Assembly: GCA_036346375.1 (NCBI GenBank)
Contig: CM070511.1
Span: forward strand, 14,198,001 to 14,262,000
Length of the DNA stretch: 64,000 bases
From: Guadua angustifolia
Taxonomy: Eukaryota > Streptophyta > Magnoliopsida > Poales > Poaceae
Reading direction: 5' to 3'
Shown here: in pieces, positions 1 to 12,078 of the stretch
Layout of the letters: every line of letters starts with the position of its first letter
How positions within the stretch are numbered: the first letter of the stretch is position 1
The notes under the pieces: model-generated
What the model saw: only the letters and a program-made list of their open reading frames with translations
What the model was told of the DNA's origin: nothing
Database searches by the model: none
Position numbers and translations under genes: made by a program

Positions 1-272
1 TTTATTTGAAGCAATAAAAATACTAGAAAAATTCCAAGAAAAATCTCAAAAATACTTTGAGACATTCTGGACTTAAATAAAATATTTTTGGCAAAACTTT
101 AGTTTAAACTTTTCTATTTATAATTAATTCTTGACAAAATCAATATACTTTAATTTAAAATAATTCCAATAAATCTCAGAAAATCCAAATAAATCCAGAA
201 AATTCATAAGAAGCACAATTTGAAATAAAACAAAATTAACTTAATAAAAAGCCAAAAATTTGGGATGTTACA
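1..272 (-). repeat. AT-rich LTR terminus, Ty3/gypsy type
   Basis: The first 272 bases are very AT-rich and end in GGGATGTTACA, after which host-gene coding sequence starts immediately. The same kind of AT-rich tract ending in TGTTACA closes the LTRs at 38,021 and 41,493, and a close variant (GGATGTTATA) closes the LTR at 45,907. Read on the minus strand this is an LTR beginning TGTAACATCCC. The left part of the element is outside the window, so a solo LTR and a full element cannot be told apart. Confidence 0.6.
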
Positions 273-524
273 GGCATGCAAGACTGGAACTATATACATG
301 GTGGCTGCTTTGAGTTAACCCTTGAAATTAGTGACGTAAAATGGCCAAAAGCAGCTGAGGTACTTTTGCATCTTGATATATGCTTCTGCTCTTGCTGTTG
401 TAGACCACTTGATAATTTTGTTTTGTTTTGTTTTGTTGTTTATTCTAATCTTTTGCTATAGCTTGTTGTCATATGGGAACACAATAAGATGAGTATGCTC
501 AATCTTGTTGCAAGCGTTGTAAAG
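273..524 (+). pseudogene. Fragment of SOL1-like zinc carboxypeptidase (two exons)
   Basis: Two exons are visible. 273-359 encodes MQDWNYIHGGCFELTLEISD plus KWPKAAE, and 462-524 encodes LVVIWEHNKMSMLNLVASVV plus K. They are separated by a phase-0 intron with GT (360) and AG (461); a GT follows at 525. These match a conserved stretch of plant M14-family carboxypeptidase D-type enzymes (SOL1-like), which trim C-terminal basic residues of peptides in the secretory pathway. All other parts of the enzyme are missing: an LTR end sits directly against the glycine codon before MQDW, and the next SOL1 exon is not found downstream. It is therefore a broken or captured gene piece. Family assignment is from memory of the conserved motif. 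Confidence 0.75.
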
Positions 525-935
525 GTACGTGCATTCAAATTTGTATGGTTATGCACTGAAAAGGGTTAAGTATTGTACTACTTGAAATCAAAATGATGCC
601 AGTTGGTCTGTGGGTTGAGGCATAGGTTCTTCAATTTCCATATCTAATACTGATTCTAGTTTTCTAAAGTATCCAAGTATCAGAGCTACCTATAATTGAA
701 AATCCCTTCTAGGTCAGATTTTTGAAAAGCAAGCTGGTTCAGGGTACTGCTTTTTGACTAGTCACTCTAAGTTATGAACAAGTGCGATCAATTTATGTAA
801 TTAATATTAATTTGAGTGTCATGCTGTCATGTTACATTTACTCTGCTTAAATGTTGTGTTTTTGTTTACAGAATTTCAGCAATTGTTTTGCTTCTATAAC
901 CTATCTGTTGTGCACAATTATCACATTACTCACCA
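525..935. other. Non-coding spacer between gene fragments
   Basis: Intron-like AT-rich sequence. No protein similarity, repeat structure or regulatory site is recognised here. Confidence 0.5.
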
Positions 936-1074
936 AGCTTTGTCTCTTGATGAAGCGTTAGGGAGAGTACGTGCTTTTGCTGATGATGGAGCAGATGTTC
1001 TATTTATTGATGCCCTTTCTTCAAGAGAAGAGATGAAGGCGTTTTGTGTGGTTTCACCTGGAGTTCCAAAAATG
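936..1074 (+). pseudogene. Exon of PEP-mutase / isocitrate-lyase superfamily enzyme
   Basis: The frame reads ALSLDEALGRVRAFADDGAD followed by VLFIDALSSREEMKAFCVVS and PGVPKM, then a GT donor at 1,075. This matches the conserved exon of plant carboxyvinyl-carboxyphosphonate phosphorylmutase / 2,3-dimethylmalate-lyase-like proteins, where ARTDA precedes and ANMLEGGG follows. Neither neighbouring exon is present. The preceding AG (936-937) has a poor pyrimidine tract. It lies 0.4 kb after a carboxypeptidase piece in the same orientation, which does not occur in an intact gene, so transduplication or capture by a transposon is the simplest reading. Confidence 0.72.
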
Positions 1075-1177
1075 GTTAGATCTACTCTATGCAGTACTGG
1101 TTTTCCAAATTATTTGTAATGGACATAAGGCCATGAAAGAGTTATGTCTTAATCATACTATGTGCTTCTTTCCGCAG

Positions 1178-1236
1178 TTGGTGATCAGGATGTAGGTGAA
1201 TTTATCATCCCTGTTCCTTTTGTGAAGCAGATCAAG
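1178..1236 (+). other. Unassigned putative captured exon
   Basis: A 59-nt open segment is bounded by a pyrimidine-rich AG acceptor (TTTCCGCAG, ending 1,177) and a GT donor (1,237). In phase 2 it reads GDQDVGEFIIPVPFVKQIK. I do not recognise the family. Its clean splice borders and its position after two host-gene pieces on the same strand suggest a third captured exon. Confidence 0.35.
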
Positions 1237-1518
1237 GTACAAAGTCCTAAAAATTTATTCACATCAGTTCTGTTGAAAACCAAATTCAGAACTTGTGTCA
1301 ATAATCGTAGAGGCTAGGTTATTCTTGTTCTTGTGTCAATAATCGTTTGTACCTTGGTCTGTGATTATTTTCTTCGGTACAGATACATAGTTAGATTATT
1401 TTCTGTATACTATTGTCTGTGTTTATTTTCTGTACACTATTTTCATTATGCTCAGAGGGCATGGCTAGCGCTGCTTGAGGTTAGCCACAAATGCCAGTTT
1501 TTTATTTTTGTGTGTGGG

Positions 1519-1954
1519 ATTATCAGTGGCGATTTTTGGCTAGAACCGACACTGATACACTGATACTAGGCATATCAGTGGCGGGTTTAGATACAACCGC
1601 CACTGATAATTGTATCAGTGGCGGTTCTACACAAACACCGCCACTAATAGTCCTAGTATCAGTGGCGGTTTTTGGTTAGAACCGCTACTAATATTCGGGT
1701 ATGAGTGGCGGTTCGAGCAAAAAACTGCCACTGATACTTGGACTATTAGTGGCGGTTTTGGCTCGAACCGCCACTGATACCCGAATATCAGTGGCGGTTC
1801 TAGCCAAAAACCGCCACTGATAATGTTATCTGTGGCGATTCTAGAACCGCCACCGATAATCCTCGATTATCAGTGGCACTAAATTTGTGGTGGTTCAAAA
1901 ACCGCCACTGATAACAGTTATGAACCGCCACTGATAAGCTTTTTCAAGGTAGTG
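1519..1954. mobile_element. CACTA-type transposon terminus with subterminal repeats
   Basis: Many copies of ATCAGTGGCGGTT and its complement AACCGCCACTGAT occur in both orientations from 1,519 to about 1,937. The block ends TTTTTCAAGGTAGTG at 1,954, which is the inverse of a CACTA terminus (CACTACCTTGAAAAA). Dense short subterminal repeats next to CACTA ends are typical of En/Spm elements. No matching left terminus is seen in the window, so the element either starts upstream of base 1 or is truncated. Confidence 0.7.
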
Positions 1955-2967
1955 ATGATTGGCACGCCCTGTAATTTGCCGATATATTATATCGATCTGT
2001 CAACTCAACAAAACCTGACAGTCTTCTTCTTATCATTTCTTAAAAGATCCTCGTCACTGACGAAGCAGAAAGAGACGTACTTCTTCGGGGTAACTTCGGT
2101 CCAGTCACACAGATTAGACGCCCCAACCAAAAAAAAAGCAGACACAAGTCGCGACCGATCGAACAATTAATTGATAGCAGCATAAACGGAAGCGTACGTT
2201 TGAAGTATTACGCATGGATGCACCTGCCTATGAACCTGGAAGATGAGAGACGTCTCCAAAGTCCAAACACGTAGCTGTCACTCTTTACGGCTGTGTCATC
2301 TCTGACGACACTGTTTGTAGCCTCTTGTTTGCAATTTTGTCCCAAGCAGATATATATATATACAATTATGCTGCTCCCTAGAGTAGCTAGAGCTACCTGC
2401 AATCTAATGTAGGTGTCACGATCGTTTACATGTACAAAACCTTCCTATATCTTAATATGTCCGCTATTGTTTACATGTACAATTTGATGCGCTTCTATGT
2501 GAGGTTCTGCAAACATCTTAGAACAGTGCAATTAGAATTGCAGTGTGAATGTTCCCAAATCATGCCTTCAATTTGTTTTAAGGATTGTTTTTTCACTTTT
2601 AACGAAACATAGGAATTGTCGTACAAATATACTTTTCGCCACTATAATCTATCTATTAGATAATTTATATTAGAAATCAGTGTCTGAAATTGTACTTACT
2701 GAGCTATAAAAAAACGTGTGCTTATTTAACTCATTGCCATCACCAAAGTATATCATTCGCAGCTAGATTTGTACATATTCGCCAAGATTTATAGAATTAT
2801 ATTAGTTTCAAAAAAGTAATATCGGCAACTAATTACCTATGTCATTTTGTCGTGACCAATTTTCGTACTTGTCCATAAACAAATAATGAAAGAACCCAAT
2901 TAGACTACGATGGTTATACAAAAGCGGCATGATGTAATTAATGCACGTAATGTACTCAACCTTTTAA
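1955..2967. other. No gene recognised
   Basis: AT-rich DNA with a short TA run near 2,350. The short ORFs lack protein character. No feature can be supported. Confidence 0.4.
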
Positions 2968-3268
2968 GGTCCTATTTATTTGGATTTTTTTACTGGCTTA
3001 AAAACCAAAAAGCTAAAGCCTAAATAAACGAGTAGCTTTTTATCTAGGCTTTTCAAAAGCCATAGGCCTCCATATAACTAAAAGCCAAAAACCATAGGAG
3101 AGAGGCTTGTTTGGCTTATTGATGGTTGGTTTTAGACTAATAATACTAAAGTTAGATAAAATTACCCACCTCTATCACGTACAAAAGCTATTAGCTTTTA
3201 AGCTGTTTAAGCCAAAAAATTGCCTTTAAACTATAAGCCAAAAAGCCTAAGCGTAAACAAACAGAGTC
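2968..3268. repeat. MITE-like foldback element, hAT type
   Basis: The block starts GGTCCTATTTATTTGG and ends AAACAAACAGAGTC. These ends are imperfect inverted repeats. The interior is rich in AAGCC/GGCTT, giving a self-complementary foldback (AAAGCC... and GGCTTTT...). This layout is common in grass hAT-related MITEs. No convincing 8-bp target duplication was found. Confidence 0.5.
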
Positions 3269-3656
3269 TAAAACTACCTACACACAGGAGCATTTGGATT
3301 TGTAATCATAATACTAGATTTATCATCTAAAATAATTTCATATCATTACATTTTTAATTATTTTTGCTAACACATAATGGTCGATGATGAGTAGCAAAGA
3401 CCATGTCGATGTTTAAAATGATAAGTAAAAAAGAATCAAAGTAGTATCATCAGTTAGAAAACACATCTATTTTAAATAGGATTTTTTATATAGTAAAAGT
3501 AAATTTCACAAAACAGCGACCTTACTCGCAAAATTATCACTTTGCTAAGGCTGTTAACTTTATTTCAAGTAGCTACTGTTGTAAAACAATGTTGTCTGCA
3601 CTTGATCAATCATGATGCATCGAAGAATAGCAAGCACAAGTAGAGATCACACAGAA

Positions 3657-3800
3657 TGTTGGGAGGCGAAATTCTGTTCTCTATTTATTCGACTAGTTCT
3701 CTTGTACAAGAAGATGCCAAAATATATAATAGAAGACAGTAGAGAAATGTTCGGGGGTGCCAACTAGATATGGACTTAAATCAATCTATATCTTAACACA
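3657..3800 (-). repeat. Short 3' LTR of a Ty1/copia element
   Basis: A 144-bp block begins TGTTGGGAGG and ends TTAACACA. On the minus strand it starts TGTGTTAAG and is directly preceded by the purine-rich CCAAGAGGG, a plausible polypurine tract. It lies just downstream of the minus-strand copia RNase H. Short LTRs of this size fit the Ale/Hopscotch-like range. The second LTR is missing. Confidence 0.6.
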
Positions 3801-5550
3801 CCCTCTTGGGCGAATACCACGTAATGCATATGCCTCATCAAAAACTCCTCTCAAAAATCCAATGAGAAAAAAGAGATGTAGAAAAGAGTACATTGCACTC
3901 ACACATTGTTTTACACTAGTTGCCTCATTAATAACCTTCATATGAGAAAACTCCAGAAAAACTCACCAAGGGAAAAAAGTACAACTTATTATCTTCTAGA
4001 TTTAAAGTAGAATCTTAAGAATTATACTAAGGGTCATGGTTCAGGAATTTACTCCCGTTGAACTCTGTATATCTCTAGGTCATCTCATTCCAATGCCATT
4101 AACACACCTTTGGAAAGTAGATTTTGGTAAGAAATTGGTATATAAATCTGCTAGACTTTTACATGACTTAGCTTCCATAATCTTTACATCACCATTCTTC
4201 TAGAGTTCATGAGAATAGAAAAGTTAGGAGCAATATGCTTTTGTGATATTGCTTTTCACATAATCTATTTGTATTTGTACAACACAAGCAACATTATCTT
4301 TATAGATAATTATGGGAGTATTGACGGTATTAAAATCAAATGACTTCTAGATATAATCACGCGTCTTAACCAAACACATTCATATGAGGAATCATAAAAG
4401 CTATAATCTCTGAGTGGTTAGTAGAAGTAGCTATCAAGGTCTACTTAAAAAGACTGTCAAGGAACAGTTGTGTCACCACAGAGAAACACAAAACCAGTCT
4501 TAGATTTTGCACTATAGGGATCAGATAGATAGCCAGCATCCATATATCCCACCATGTTAAGTCTTGGTTCTTCTAGAAAAACAATCCAAAATCTTGAGTA
4601 CCTTAGAGGTATATGAGTAAAATCTTGACACCATCCCATTATCTTCTGGTTGGAGCTGCATTGTCTTGCTAGCAAATTTACTACGAATGCGATATCAGGC
4701 CTTATGCAATTCGCAAGATACATAAGTGCACCAATGACGTTTAAGTATAGGAATTCATATCCTAAGACTTTCTCATTTTTCATCCTTGATCTGAAAGGAT
4801 CTTTTTCCACTTCAAGGGATCTTACTATCATGGGGTTTTAAAGGATAATATTTATCTATATTAAATCTTTCCAATACCTTCTTAGTATATCTAGACTGGT
4901 GTACAAATATTCCTTTTAAAAAATGCTCTAGTTGCAAGCCTAAGTAATATTTGGTTTTACCCAAATCTTTTATCGCAAACTCCATCGTAAAGTGAGAAGT
5001 TGCCTCCTTTATCTCCTTTATGATTCCGATGATATTCAAATCATTAACATAAACTAAGATGATACAAAATCCATTCTAAGATTTCTTTATGAACACACAG
5101 GGACAATCATCATTGTTGGAATATCCCTTCTTTAGGAGGAACTCACTAAGCTGGTTGTAATATATTCTCTCCGACTATTTTAATCCATATAGTGATATCT
5201 GAAATTTGACGCTATACATGTTGCAATTTCTTTTATTAGAATCCAGAATTTTGACTACTTCTGGGACTCTCATATAAATATATGTATCCAGTGACCCATA
5301 TAAACATACAGCCACAACATCCGTCAATTGCATTGATAAGTTTAAGCTAGCTATCATTGATAATAAGTATCAGAACTTTATTGTATTCATTACAGGAGAG
5401 TAAATTATATCATAATGGATATCGAGTCACTGTGTGAAGCCTTGTGCTACAAGCCTTGCTTTATACCACCTGGTTATTTTCATTTCTCTTTCGAATGAAA
5501 AACCCAGTTTGATCCTACAAAGACTACATTAAGAGATGTTCAGTCAGTAG
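3801..5550 (-). pseudogene. Ty1/copia reverse transcriptase and RNase H remnant
   Basis: Minus-strand fragments run in polyprotein order. About 5,545-5,360 holds the N-terminal RT part (FIRKRNENNQVV). 5,357-5,175 holds LTDVVAVCLYGSLDTYIYM and ISLYGLK. 5,039-4,812 holds MEFAIKDLGKTKYYLGLQLE and HQSRYTKKVLERFN. 4,831-4,457 holds YLNVIGALMYLANCIRPDIA and the RNase H motif VGYMDAGYLSDPYSAKSKTG. The region with the catalytic YVDD box reads LVYVND-like and is interrupted. Frame changes and stops separate the pieces. Gag, protease, integrase and the 5' LTR are absent, so this is a 5'-truncated dead copy. Confidence 0.8.
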
Positions 5551-6581
5551 AACCAAATAATTTTCTTTTATTAAGTGAGCACAATTCTGCCTCAAATTAC
5601 TTCCTTCCATTTGACCCTATTTGAACACTTCTGGCACTTTACCATTCATACAAAAAAAGAAATCCACAAGGGACTTAAACTTCCTACAAACTTGACCTAA
5701 ACAGCTCAGGACACTTCTAACACAAACGAGACTCCAAATCCCAAATCGCCCTTCTTTCAGATTAATCCGCACAAGCACCTTAACACATTTCATCTTCTCT
5801 CAACTCAACACTCACTCTAACTCCACAAATTTCTTGGGATAAGACTCGAAGGCAAGGCCTTACTCAAAAACCAACGCTTAACAAAACTTCCTTGTGGTTC
5901 ACTAATAAGGATTAAATAAGTGCTACTAAGGAACATAAGTACAATCAAAACCTAAACTCAATTTAAAAGAGAAACACCACATAAATCTTTTACAGATGCA
6001 ATCATATTAACCAAAGTAAATCATCTCACCTTTACCCAAAGCCAACAATTCAAAAAAAGAAATCTGATCCTTGAATCAAACATCTATACCCATAACCATT
6101 TTCTCTCAAGAGAAATAGAAACTTATTTTCCAAAAAGAAACACTTCACCAGCAAAAATCACTTATGATACAAACACAAGAGGCACCTTTTAGAAACATTC
6201 ATAGATACCGCACACACTTTAATTAAATTCAACTCTAGTCGAAATAAATATGCAAATATTTCCAACTCAAGAGCTTCCAACATAATCCATTATGTCTGTT
6301 TGTTTCTTTTAAATAGTAATTCCAAAGATAACTCATTTTATATGCTAAAAGGCGTGATCTATTCATACACTCTTGAGTGTAAGTCTCACAATCATAAATC
6401 AAGCTATATAATTTAGCCAAGACAAAAGACTGACATGATTTAATGAAATAAAGTATTCCAAAAAAAAACCATCAGTAAATTACTTAATGGATATTCTTTA
6501 TTTGGGAAAGATCTATTACACCTAATACAGAAGGCCTTAGCAAAAGACATACCTCCAAAAGACCATTTGAACAATTGGTTC
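5551..6581. other. Non-coding, probable retroelement DNA
   Basis: C- and A-rich sequence without a credible ORF. Composition resembles the non-coding part of gypsy LTRs elsewhere in the window, but no boundary or repeat partner is visible. Confidence 0.3.
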
Positions 6582-6753
6582 TGTAACACCCCGATGCCAA
6601 GCGCACCACGGATGCTACCAAAAACTCTATATAACTAATGACACCTCTTCGAAAAGACTGGAAACAACCTCTAAACTCTTAAAACAGGATTAAAACTAAG
6701 CCACCGAAATTTACAAAATTTCGGCATGACCTCTCTAGAAAGTAGGACATCCA

Positions 6754-8205
6754 TGTTAATGATATGCCCTAGAGGCGATCATGTGAGATGATTGTATCAT
6801 ATGTTTATGTTCATGTACTTATCAGTTCCATGAATAAATGTCACTCCTTTGTTCATTGAGTATGACTTAATTGTGAAACACATTGGTTATATGATATTAT
6901 TCTAAACTATCCCTGGTCACATATCATTATATGGGACAATACTGATCTGACCAGCACATGTATTGATTGATGGTAATGTTTCACATACCATAGATATGAA
7001 GATATCAAATCAATAATGTGGGCACATGTTAGAGAACATGGGGTTGGATAGACCCACTCCGAGACGCTGATGAGATTGTTATCCTAGAAGTGCCATCAGG
7101 GTGTAGTCTCGAGTGGTATACCTATACAATCCTTTGACATGAGATTCTTATTGATTCTCAGCATGTGTAATTGTATATTTTGGGGCTATCAAACGCTTCT
7201 CCGTAGCAGGGGAGTTATAAAGGTAGCTTACGAGTATGCCATGAAACATGACGTGAGATATAAGAGATCAAGATGGAATTTGCCCCTCCTTGATAATAGG
7301 AGAGATATCTCTGGGCCCCTCGGTGTGGATGGATAAGGAAAAGTGCATGGCCATGCCAAAGTGATTAAAGTGTTAATCACGAATTATATCTATTACATTG
7401 ACGAGTGAATGGGTCGAGCTATCACAAGGATGGCATGCATCTTGCCTTGAGCTTGACTGGTATCGCGTGGCAAAAGGATTGTTATATGAGTATATCAAGG
7501 TTCAGCCGATACGATCACTCTGTGCATTCGGGGGACAACATGTCCTGCTAGGAACCACTGTTGTCTGATGGTCTGGAAAAGAGGTTTCCAGGGCCATGGC
7601 CGTTTGCACATGACCCTAACGGGTTGCACACTTAACGGGTTCAATCATGTCTGATGGATTGGATCCATTAATGGGTTTACATGGATTTGGATCCTCTGGT
7701 GTCTTAATGGATTTCTACTATAGAAGATCCATTAGTGTGAGTCATAGTGGGCTTCTATCGTAGAAGGTCCGTTAGTGCACTCTATATAAAGGGGCGTGGG
7801 GGGTGTGCAGCCATGAGGTTCTCCCCACCACAAACCCTAGCCGTCGCTACACCCCACAGCCCCCTAAACTCTAGCCGCACGCGTGGGTGCTAGCACACCA
7901 GCGCGCGGTGATCCTACCCTGGATGTGTGGATACCGTAGAGGCATCGTTGCATCTGCCTCGGCGCTGATTGGCGAGAACGTCTACTTCCTCTCTGACGTT
8001 AAGCGTCTTGCGATCGCGAGGAGGAGACGATCAACTTCGACATCTACTACTGTACTTTGGAGTACGCGGGGATGCTTCACCCACTCTTCTTCCGCTGCTA
8101 ACGTGCTCCAAGGGTAATGATCCATGATCCACTACTCGCATGTATCCTAGTTGAATGCGTAGAAAATTTTGTTTTTGGCTAGCGTAGCCTACGCGTTCTC
8201 CTACA
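6754..8205 (+). mobile_element. Solo LTR, Angela/RIRE1-like Ty1/copia
   Basis: The 1,452-bp block starts TGTTAATGATATGCCCTAGA and ends TTCTCCTACA. It is flanked by a perfect 5-bp direct repeat ATCCA (6,749-6,753 and 8,206-8,210), which is the target-site duplication. The start closely resembles the known Angela/BARE LTR start (TGTTGGAAATATGCCCTAGA). No PBS, polypurine tract or coding region is enclosed, so this is a solo LTR left by recombination between two LTRs. Confidence 0.9.
7783..7790 (+). promoter_or_regulatory. TATA box of the solo LTR
   Basis: TATATAAA followed by GGGGCGTGGG lies about 1.03 kb into the LTR, where a copia U3 promoter is expected. It supports plus orientation of this LTR. 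Confidence 0.5.
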
Positions 8206-10460
8206 ATCCACTCAGCAGACAGAAAACATTTGCAGTTCTATGATATTATTCTAGCAGGTCTTTAGTTAACCAATCACATAACCAATAGGAATTTGGAAAC
8301 TCCTCCACATAAATTATTACAGGACAGGAACTCATTAAACATAACCGCGAACAGCCCCTTACAATAATTTACTCGAGCTATTTATATCAGAACTATAAAT
8401 CAACATAATGGAGAGGTGATGATGCAAAATGTGATTGTGCTACTACCCCTTCCATGCATGCTGGTTTCAAGGACCTGCAACAACACAACCAACAAGCGTG
8501 AGCCGATAACTCAGCAAAGTACACGAGTGTAATAATTCCAATTTATCATAAGTAAAACAAGAGCTTGACCATAAAAGCAAGTAATACAAATGAAGCAACA
8601 TCCGGACAATACGCATTTATACTCATTTAAAGCAATAACTTGACCATATCAAAAATTACCGCAATCAAGTCATCAACTTGATAATAAACCCATTCAACGC
8701 CCAAGAAGCATCACTTGACTCTAAATCACAACATCTCCTGACTCAACCACCCCTTATTGCAATTCAAACCATTTTCATCAATCTTATTTGAGTTCATAAC
8801 TCGACTTCACTCCACGATATTCATACAACATAATTAGCAATGCAATGAAATGCGCTAATTCATCAAATTCAATTCGATCTCCCCTTTTTGGGTTGAGTCC
8901 ACGACTCAACCTTCCTTTACCATAATCACAACCCACATGACATACCATTACCACAAAACTCATTATTAAAGATGCAATGCACATGAATGCTCTTCTCGAT
9001 GTACGTACCGGTACTGCCGAGTGCCCACCCGTCGGTGTGCACCCTCACGTCCCTTCCATCCCGTGGAAGGTGCTTACTCTTACTGTCTCGCTCCCATTCA
9101 CCTCGATGAATGAGACTGCGAGGTAGGACTTTCGTGTTCACTACGTGTGAACACAGAGACCCGCATCAGAATGGGTCGCCTCTTCTTTTAATGAATGCAC
9201 AATGCAATTTTCATGAATGAAATGCAACCTTTCATTCAATGCTAACACTAAGATACCATAACCACATATATACACATAGCCAATTATCACATTCATAAGT
9301 TGCTAGCGGTACTAGTCTCATCAGATTCAACAACAAGACATGACAACACATTACAGCGTTTCTGCCATGCAATTAACACAATTAGTTTCAAACTACATTC
9401 ATAATCATCTAATCGATTCGCACACATACTCGATTCAATTCCCCAGACGGGGCACAGTTAAGTACAACTCGTATAAATCAACCGCGAGTATCCATGTACC
9501 CCATACTCGCTACTCACTGCAATGTTAACAAAGGTACAGTAAACTCACCGAAATTAAAGCTTACTAATGACCACTCGAATCCAATAGCTAATCACGTCCA
9601 TGGAGGGATGATCACCAATATAACTCATACTTGCCACAATCAATAGAGATCAGCCATGAACAGATAAATAACAACGAACAACTCAATTAGGCACACAACT
9701 CGATGTACTTGCCTTATACCGGGAGGAGCGGAGTGGCAAGAAGTTGAAGCCTCTCCCGACGCTACTCCCCCTGGAAATAACATTGCATACTCAAATTCTC
9801 GATTCTAAATAGTTCACAACAACAATATACGCAACCCTGCTACATCTTAGCGTAAGTAGTCCCCAAAAAGAAAACCCGACGGAAGGAAATCCGGACAGCA
9901 CGCTCTCTAAAGAGCTTAACTCATAATTGGTTTAGCCGAAAAATGGGTTCTTTACCTCTACATAACGATAAGAGGCTAACCTACAGCTACGACACAGCCA
10001 CTCAGGCAAGAGATGCCATGAAGGCCACCAAATCACACACTAAAATTCAGCCGCAAAACTGAGCTCGCTGAAATTCCAAATTTCAAGCCATTGACTTCCA
10101 AATAGCACAACTTTTAATTGGCTCAACGGATTTTTGCGTTCTCATACTCAAAACGACCGCAAGGGAATAAGCTACAAGAATAACATAGCCATTCCCTTGG
10201 CCAAAGCACCAGCTATTCCCAGATCGATGATGAACAGAGGGTACCGACCACTCGGCTCATTTTGGACAGCCCTGAGCAAAACAGTCATAACGTTTAGATG
10301 GATGAACGAAACTTCGTGATTTCGGTCTCTATTGAAAGGTAATTCGATTATCTACAACTTTTGCAATAGCCGGACCCCAAGGAAACGCTTGCAGAATTTT
10401 CAATTAGCAGCTCTAATCGCGGACAAGAATCTGCCCGAAACAGAAAACTCCAAAAACACT

Positions 10461-12038
10461 CTAGACTCTAGATCCCTCATCTACATGCATCTCAAAAGAT
10501 AAGCTCTTCTCTAGCTCACGATTTTTCTCCTTTTCGAGGATGAGCAAATCCTCTTGAGCCTCGAGAGTAGCTTCCTTTTGTTCTACAACTTTCTCCAATT
10601 TTTCAATATCTTTTAGAAGCAAATCTAACTTATGAATGTCAAAGTCCTTCAAGGACTTGAAAGTAGTGTCAACATCATCATCATCGCTATCACTATCGCA
10701 CTCATCTAGACAATTATCAATAATGGAGGGAGTGGATGCTTTCGATGATACCTTGTGCCCCTTGGCCATAAGGCACATAGGAGCTTCTTCATCTTCGTCG
10801 CTCAAGTTGTCGAAGAGGGTCTTCGACTTTGTCGATGAAGTAGCGATGGCGACGGAGGCGAGTCCACCCACATTGTCAGAGTTAGACTCGGAGTCGGAGT
10901 TGGAGTCAGAGTCGGAGTCCCACTCTTTTCCAATGTAGGCACGACCCTTACCCTTGTACTTCTTGCCCTTCTCCTTTCCTTTCTCCGGTACTTGTCTTTC
11001 TTATGAGGCTTCTCCTCCTTCTTCTCCTTTTGCGGGCACTCGACAATAAAGTGACCGGGTTCACCGCATTCATAGCATCTTCTGGTGGAGTGTCTACCCT
11101 TTGATTTGCTTCCAAGGTTCTTTGAGTAACCTCCCGATTTGAAGTTCTTCTTTTTGAAGAATTTGTGGAATCTTCTTACAAATAGGGCCATATCCTCATT
11201 AGTCAATGGTCCACATGGCTCATCATCTTCACTTGTACTTTCCTCAGCTTCCCTCGCAATCTTCACTGCCTTCAAAGCAATCCCCTTTTTCTTGCCTGAC
11301 TTTAGTTCTTCAACAACCTTGGCCTCCTTTATCATCATTTCATCCATCATCAGTCTTCCGATAACATCATGAGGCGTTAGTGTGTCGAAGTTGGGCCGGT
11401 CTCGGATTAGTTGCACAAGATTGTGGTTGGTTGGAGTGATCACACGAAGAATGATCTTCACCACGGCCTTGTCAGAAAGATCGGTGCACCCAAGACCTTT
11501 AGCTTGATTAACAAGCACCATTAAGCGGTCAAACATCTTTGTGTATGACTCTCCTTCCTCCAAGGTGAAACGGCTTAGCTCACCAATAATGAGCTCTATC
11601 TTCGATTCGCGGACACTTGAAACCCCTTCATAGCTAACTAAGAGTCTATCCCAAATTGCCTTTGCCTCTTCAAGTCCATCGACTCTGTTAAACTCGGAAT
11701 CACTCAAAGCATTGAATAAGGCATTGACGGCAATCATTGAAGTGTTGAGCTTTGTCTTCTTCGGGAGTGAGATTGTTTGGATCAACGGGCTTGAAACCTA
11801 TTTCTACAATCTTCCAAATAAAAGGGTGAAGCGATCTCAAATGCATCTTCATCTTATGTTTCCATGCGGCATAGTGAGTGCCATCGAAATGAGGCACTCG
11901 ACCGGAGGGCACGGAGACATAAGATGAGGAGCTTGAGACACCAACGGAGGGATACTCATATGGAATTGCAACCCCACTACCGGAGCCCGTAGCCTTAGTT
12001 TGGTTACGGCCTTCGGTAATCTTCTCCATTTCCGACAT
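10461..12038 (-). pseudogene. Sirevirus-like Ty1/copia gag, broken
   Basis: Translation starts at MSEMEKITEGRNQ (12,038), 40 bp after the primer site. The first frame (12,038-11,700) has the gag N-terminus with VPHFDGTHYAAWKHKMKMHL. A frameshift leads into 11,785-10,802 with IWDRLLVSYEGVSSVRESKI, EGESYTKMFDRL and the zinc knuckle CYECGEPGHFIVECP. Another shift near 10,960 leads into 10,871-10,461, an acidic and then lysine/glutamate-rich coiled-coil tail. Gag forms the virus-like particle and binds the element RNA. The coding region stops abruptly near 10,461-10,490 against gypsy LTR-type DNA; protease, integrase, RT and RNase H are all missing. Confidence 0.85.
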
Positions 12039-12078
12039 CCTAGATTCTCCAAGCGGTTAAGCCAAACTACGGAGATTT

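Larger units (their letters stand above)
6582..10450. repeat. Ty3/gypsy LTR-type DNA, split by a solo LTR
   Basis: TGTAACACCCCGATGCC at 6,582 is a terminus typical of grass Tekay-like LTRs. After the inserted solo LTR (6,754-8,205) the sequence resumes at 8,206 and contains, near 8,480-8,530, an ACCTGCAACAACACAACC / ACTCAGCAAAG block. A corresponding block (AAAACAACAAATTAAG / ACTCAGCAAC) occurs at a similar depth in the LTR at 41,960-45,907. No coding capacity is seen. The right limit is set by the junction with Sirevirus gag near 10,450-10,490. Confidence 0.5.

Noticed and set aside
2968..3268. An 8-bp target duplication for the MITE-like element
   Set aside because: Flanks CCTTTTAA and TAAAACTA do not match as a direct repeat.
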